64,000 nucleotides of DNA from Ignavibacteria bacterium RIFCSPLOWO2_12_FULL_56_21 (lineage in GTDB: Bacteria > Bacteroidota > Ignavibacteria > UBA10030), in NCBI GenBank assembly GCA_001802945.1, contig MHAK01000080.1, positions 1 to 64,000 of the forward strand. Reading direction: 5' to 3'. The notes below the pieces were generated by a model. The model was not told the DNA's origin. It saw nothing but the letters and a program-made list of their open reading frames with translations, and did no database searches. Positions 61,116-64,000 of the stretch are shown one piece after another. Within the stretch, counting starts at the first letter, position 1, and each line of letters begins with the position of its first letter. Position numbers and translations under genes: made by a program.

Positions 61116-62369
61116 ATGCCGATGGACATAACTGAACTCAAGTCGAAAAAGATCGCCGAGCTCAATGAGATCGCAAAAGAGCAGAATATTCCCGGCTACA
61201 GCGATCTCCGAAAGCAGGAACTGATCTTCAAGATCCTTGAGGCGCAAAGCCAGAAGGACGGTCTTGGCTTCAGCAAAGGAGTGTTGGAAGTACTCCCCGA
61301 CGGGTATGGATTCCTCCGCTCGGTGAGCTACAACTACCTTCCCTCTCCCGACGACATTTACGTCTCGCCTTCGCAGATCAAGAAATTCGGACTTCGCACG
61401 GGGGACACTGTCACCGGACAGGTACGGCCCCCGAAGGAAGGGGAGCGGTTCTTTGCCCTGCTCCGCGTAGAAGCGGTCAATGAGGACCATCCGGATCAGA
61501 TCAGGGAACGCGTACTGTTCGATAACCTCACGCCGTTATACGCCGCAAGCCGCATCAAGCTCGAAACGGTTCCCGGTGAATACGCCATGCGCGTGCTTGA
61601 TCTGTTGTCGCCCATAGGCAAGGGACAGCGGGGCATGATCGTCTCCCCGCCAAAAGCCGGAAAGACCATCCTTCTGCAGAAGATCGCCAACAGCATCGCC
61701 CGCAACCATCCCGAAGTCAAGCTGATCGTCCTCCTGATCGACGAACGTCCCGAAGAGGTGACTGACATGGAACGATCAGTCAGTGCTGAGGTGGTCAGTT
61801 CGACGTTCGACGAACCGCCTGAGCGCCACGTGCAGGTGTCCGACATGGTCCTCGAAAAAGCGAAACGGCTTGTGGAGGCCAAGAAGGATGTCGTGGTGCT
61901 TCTGGACAGCATCACGCGTCTGGCCCGGGCCCACAACACGGTTGTTCCGCATTCCGGAAAGATCCTGTCCGGCGGTGTGGACGCGAATGCGCTCCATCGT
62001 CCAAAACGATTCTTCGGCGCGGCCCGCAACATTGAAGAAGGCGGAAGCCTGACGATCATTGCAACGGCTCTTGTGGAAACGGGCAGCCGAATGGATGAAG
62101 TGATCTTCGAGGAATTCAAAGGAACGGGCAACATGGAGATCGTGCTCGATCGGGGTCTGAGCGACAAGCGCGTCTTCCCGGCCATCAATGTCAACCGGTC
62201 CGGAACGCGCAAAGAAGAGCTCCTGATGGACGCCGACGATTTGAGCCGAGTATGGATCCTGCGCAAGTTCCTCAGTGACCTCAGTCCGATCGAATCGATG
62301 GAGCTCCTGCTGGACAAGATGCGGGGCACGAAATCGAACAAGGAATTCCTCAAGGTCATGAACAGCTGA
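61116..62369 (+). CDS. rho: Transcription termination factor Rho
   Basis: 417 residues. Hexameric RNA helicase. N-terminal helical Rho_N ([18 protein letters not shown]), RNA-binding cold-shock fold ([20 protein letters not shown]), P-loop region [15 protein letters not shown] (~181), [52 protein letters not shown]-like [15 protein letters not shown] and ENRVFPA-type [20 protein letters not shown]. Lacks the long N-terminal insertion of many Bacteroidota Rho proteins. Confidence 0.97.
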   Translation: MPMDITELKSKKIAELNEIAKEQNIPGYSDLRKQELIFKILEAQSQKDGLGFSKGVLEVLPDGYGFLRSVSYNYLPSPDDIYVSPSQIKKFGLRTGDTVTGQVRPPKEGERFFALLRVEAVNEDHPDQIRERVLFDNLTPLYAASRIKLETVPGEYAMRVLDLLSPIGKGQRGMIVSPPKAGKTILLQKIANSIARNHPEVKLIVLLIDERPEEVTDMERSVSAEVVSSTFDEPPERHVQVSDMVLEKAKRLVEAKKDVVVLLDSITRLARAHNTVVPHSGKILSGGVDANALHRPKRFFGAARNIEEGGSLTIIATALVETGSRMDEVIFEEFKGTGNMEIVLDRGLSDKRVFPAINVNRSGTRKEELLMDADDLSRVWILRKFLSDLSPIESMELLLDKMRGTKSNKEFLKVMNS

Positions 62370-62379
62370 TGACAAACAT

Positions 62380-63567
62380 ATGAGCACTACTGCGGAAGTG
62401 GTCATCGTCGGGGCATGTCGGACGCCCGTTGGTTCGTTCCAGGGATCACTGAGCGCACTTACGGCCCCGAAGCTCGGCGCGATCGTGATTAAGGAGGCCC
62501 TCCGGCGTGCTGGAGCTCAGGCAGCCGACGTGGACGAGGTAATCATGGGCAATGTACTGACGGCCGGAGAAGGTCAGGCACCGGCACGACAGGCCGCATT
62601 GTTCGCCGGACTTCCTCAGTCGGTTGAATGTATGACGATCAATAAAGTGTGCGGGTCCGGGCTGAAGGCCGTGATGCTCGCTGCGCAGGCAATTCAACTC
62701 GGTCACGCGAATGTCATCGTCGCCGGCGGCATGGAAAGCATGTCCAACGTGCCGTATATCCTGGACAAGGCTCGTTCGGGCTATCGCCTGGGTCATGGAC
62801 AAATCGTCGATGCCATGATCAAGGACGGTTTGTGGGACGTCTACAACGACTACCACATGGGTAACGCCGCAGAATTGTGCGCAAAGGAATGTGAAGTTCC
62901 GCGGGAAGCCCAGGATGCGTTTTCCATCGAGTCGTACAGGCGCGCGCAATCCGCCTGGAAGGAAGGGCGCTTCACGGACGAGGTTGTCCCGGTGTCGATC
63001 GAAGGCAGGAAGGGGACCGAAACAGTTGCACAGGACGAAGAACCATTCAAGACGAATTTTGACAAAATACCTGCTCTGAAGCCGGCATTCGTGAAGGAGG
63101 GGACGGTCACAGCGGCCAATTCCTCAAAGATCAACGACGGCGCAGCCGCACTCGTTGTCACGACGCGTGCCGTCGCCGAAAGAAAGGGCTGGTCCCCGCT
63201 CGCGAGGATCGTCGCCTACGGTTCGCATGCGCAAAAGCCGGAGTGGTTTACGACCGCCCCTGCCGACGTGATCACGAAAGTACTGGCACGAGCGGGACTG
63301 ACGCAGGATCAGATCGACTTGTTTGAGATCAACGAGGCTTTCGCAGTCGTTACACTTGCCGTTAACAAGAAACTCGGCCTCGACAACGCGAAGGTGAACG
63401 TGAACGGAGGAGCCGTTGCGATCGGCCATCCGATCGGCGCAAGCGGCGCACGCATTCTTGTGACACTCCTCAACGCACTCAAACAGCGAAATGCACGAAG
63501 GGGTATGGCTGCGATTTGCATCGGCGGCGGTGAAGCTTCCGGAATGATTGTTGAGCGCTCGTTCTGA
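62380..63567 (+). CDS. atoB: Acetyl-CoA C-acetyltransferase (thiolase)
   Basis: 395 residues. Condenses or cleaves acetoacetyl-CoA. Nucleophile Cys in [14 protein letters not shown] (~91), [22 protein letters not shown], His in [13 protein letters not shown] and second Cys in [12 protein letters not shown] (Glu where Met/Gly is common). 10 bp after rho; a 26-bp gap to the hydroxyacyl-CoA dehydrogenase gene suggests a common butyryl-CoA or fatty-acid pathway. Confidence 0.95.
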   Translation: MSTTAEVVIVGACRTPVGSFQGSLSALTAPKLGAIVIKEALRRAGAQAADVDEVIMGNVLTAGEGQAPARQAALFAGLPQSVECMTINKVCGSGLKAVMLAAQAIQLGHANVIVAGGMESMSNVPYILDKARSGYRLGHGQIVDAMIKDGLWDVYNDYHMGNAAELCAKECEVPREAQDAFSIESYRRAQSAWKEGRFTDEVVPVSIEGRKGTETVAQDEEPFKTNFDKIPALKPAFVKEGTVTAANSSKINDGAAALVVTTRAVAERKGWSPLARIVAYGSHAQKPEWFTTAPADVITKVLARAGLTQDQIDLFEINEAFAVVTLAVNKKLGLDNAKVNVNGGAVAIGHPIGASGARILVTLLNALKQRNARRGMAAICIGGGEASGMIVERSF

Positions 63568-63593
63568 CCAGATCTTCCAACTCACACCTCACC

Positions 63594-64000
63594 ATGGCCA
63601 ACATAACGAACGTCGCTGTCATCGGCTCGGGCACGATGGGCAACGGCATCGCACACGTATTCGCCCAACACGACTTTTCCGTTGCGCTGTGCGACGTGCA
63701 ACAGGGATTTCTTGACCGCGCTCTCGCAACGATCGCCGGCAATCTCGACAGGCAAGTGAAGAAGGGAACGATTACCGAAGACATCAAGAAGAAGACCCTG
63801 GCAGGGATAACGGCAACCACTGACCTCAGTGCTGCTGTATCAACTGCGCACATCGTTATCGAAGCGGTCACGGAGAATGTGGCCGTGAAAAAAGAGCTGT
63901 ATCGGAGGCTCGACAGCCTGACCCAACCGCACACGGTCCTGGCCTCTAACACTTCCTCCATTTCCATCACCGAACTCGGGGCCGTCACCGGACGTCCCGA
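63594..64000 (+). CDS. hbd: 3-hydroxyacyl/3-hydroxybutyryl-CoA dehydrogenase, 3' partial
   Basis: The first ~135 residues of an NAD-dependent dehydrogenase, cut off by the window end. Rossmann motif VAVIGSGTMGNGIAHVFAQ, DVQQGFLDRALATI, IEAVTENVAVKKELY and LASNTSSISITELG, whose Ser and Asn contact the substrate. Likely acts after the thiolase just upstream. Confidence 0.93.
   Translation, partial: MANITNVAVIGSGTMGNGIAHVFAQHDFSVALCDVQQGFLDRALATIAGNLDRQVKKGTITEDIKKKTLAGITATTDLSAAVSTAHIVIEAVTENVAVKKELYRRLDSLTQPHTVLASNTSSISITELGAVTGRP

Noticed and set aside
61496-62359. Long antisense open frame (287 codons) opposite rho
   Set aside because: Ser/Arg-rich translation without recognisable fold, mirror of a highly conserved + strand gene.

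Overview
The window is a gene-dense chromosomal segment (GC roughly mid-50s by eye) from a member of the Bacteroidota/Chlorobiota group, plausibly an Ignavibacteria- or Kapabacteria-like lineage. This rests on the PorV/PorQ-type barrel, the GWxTD protein, the YaiO barrel, the BtuB plus BtuG-like pair, an atpDC pair apart from the other ATP synthase genes, a split methylmalonyl-CoA mutase and promoters of the TTG-N19/20-TAnnTTTG kind. I see no transposase, integrase, prophage or CRISPR array. Most genes lie on the + strand; only cspA, the nfeD-slipin-polymerase operon and two tRNA-Ser genes are on the - strand.

Layout. 1-6.2 kb: envelope/secretion genes (PorV-like barrel, a degenerate PIG-L protein, GWxTD protein, NHL propeller), then ssb. 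6.2-12 kb: gamma-glutamyltransferase, then a cobalamin riboswitch with terminator controlling a BtuB-like receptor, a BtuG-like lipoprotein and a small DUF6580-type membrane protein. 12-22.6 kb: a 108-bp inverted-repeat element, two glutamate dehydrogenases of different subfamilies, a receiver-receiver-PPDK_N fusion, a lipoprotein esterase with no ordinary start codon, class I fumarase and a PP2C/SpoIIE phosphatase. 22.6-31 kb: tRNA-Thr with an interrupted copy of its 3' end, atpDC, alr, manC, rlpA, an unusual RpiB, a lytic transglycosylase and a small barrel. 31-37 kb: purF, pgsA, ftsY, a dipeptide epimerase and mutL. 37-43.4 kb: the two subunits of a split methylmalonyl-CoA mutase flanking a UbiA-family transferase, a DUF362 protein, an EamA transporter and maf. 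43.4-48.4 kb (- strand): cspA and the operon nfeD-slipin-inactivated family-B DNA polymerase, preceded by tRNA-Ser(GGA). 48.5-52.5 kb: response regulator, HEAT-repeat protein, family-2 glycosyltransferase and YaiO barrel, resembling an exopolysaccharide module. 52.5-64 kb: PerR-like regulator with two peroxiredoxins, a pterin operon (PTPS/QueD, FolE, SDR), a TPR lipoprotein, pyrK-pyrD-folC, rho and the start of a thiolase/hydroxyacyl-CoA dehydrogenase pair.

Connections. Cobalamin uptake at 8-12 kb would supply the B12-dependent mutase at 37-43 kb, and the thiolase/dehydrogenase pair at the end suggests acyl-CoA metabolism. The most unusual items are the family-B polymerase that has lost both exonuclease and polymerase catalytic motifs, the REC-REC-PPDK_N protein, the degenerate PIG-L protein, the interrupted tRNA-Thr 3' copy, the 108-bp inverted-repeat element, and a set of promoters with exactly 17-bp spacers, several of which predict leaderless mRNAs.
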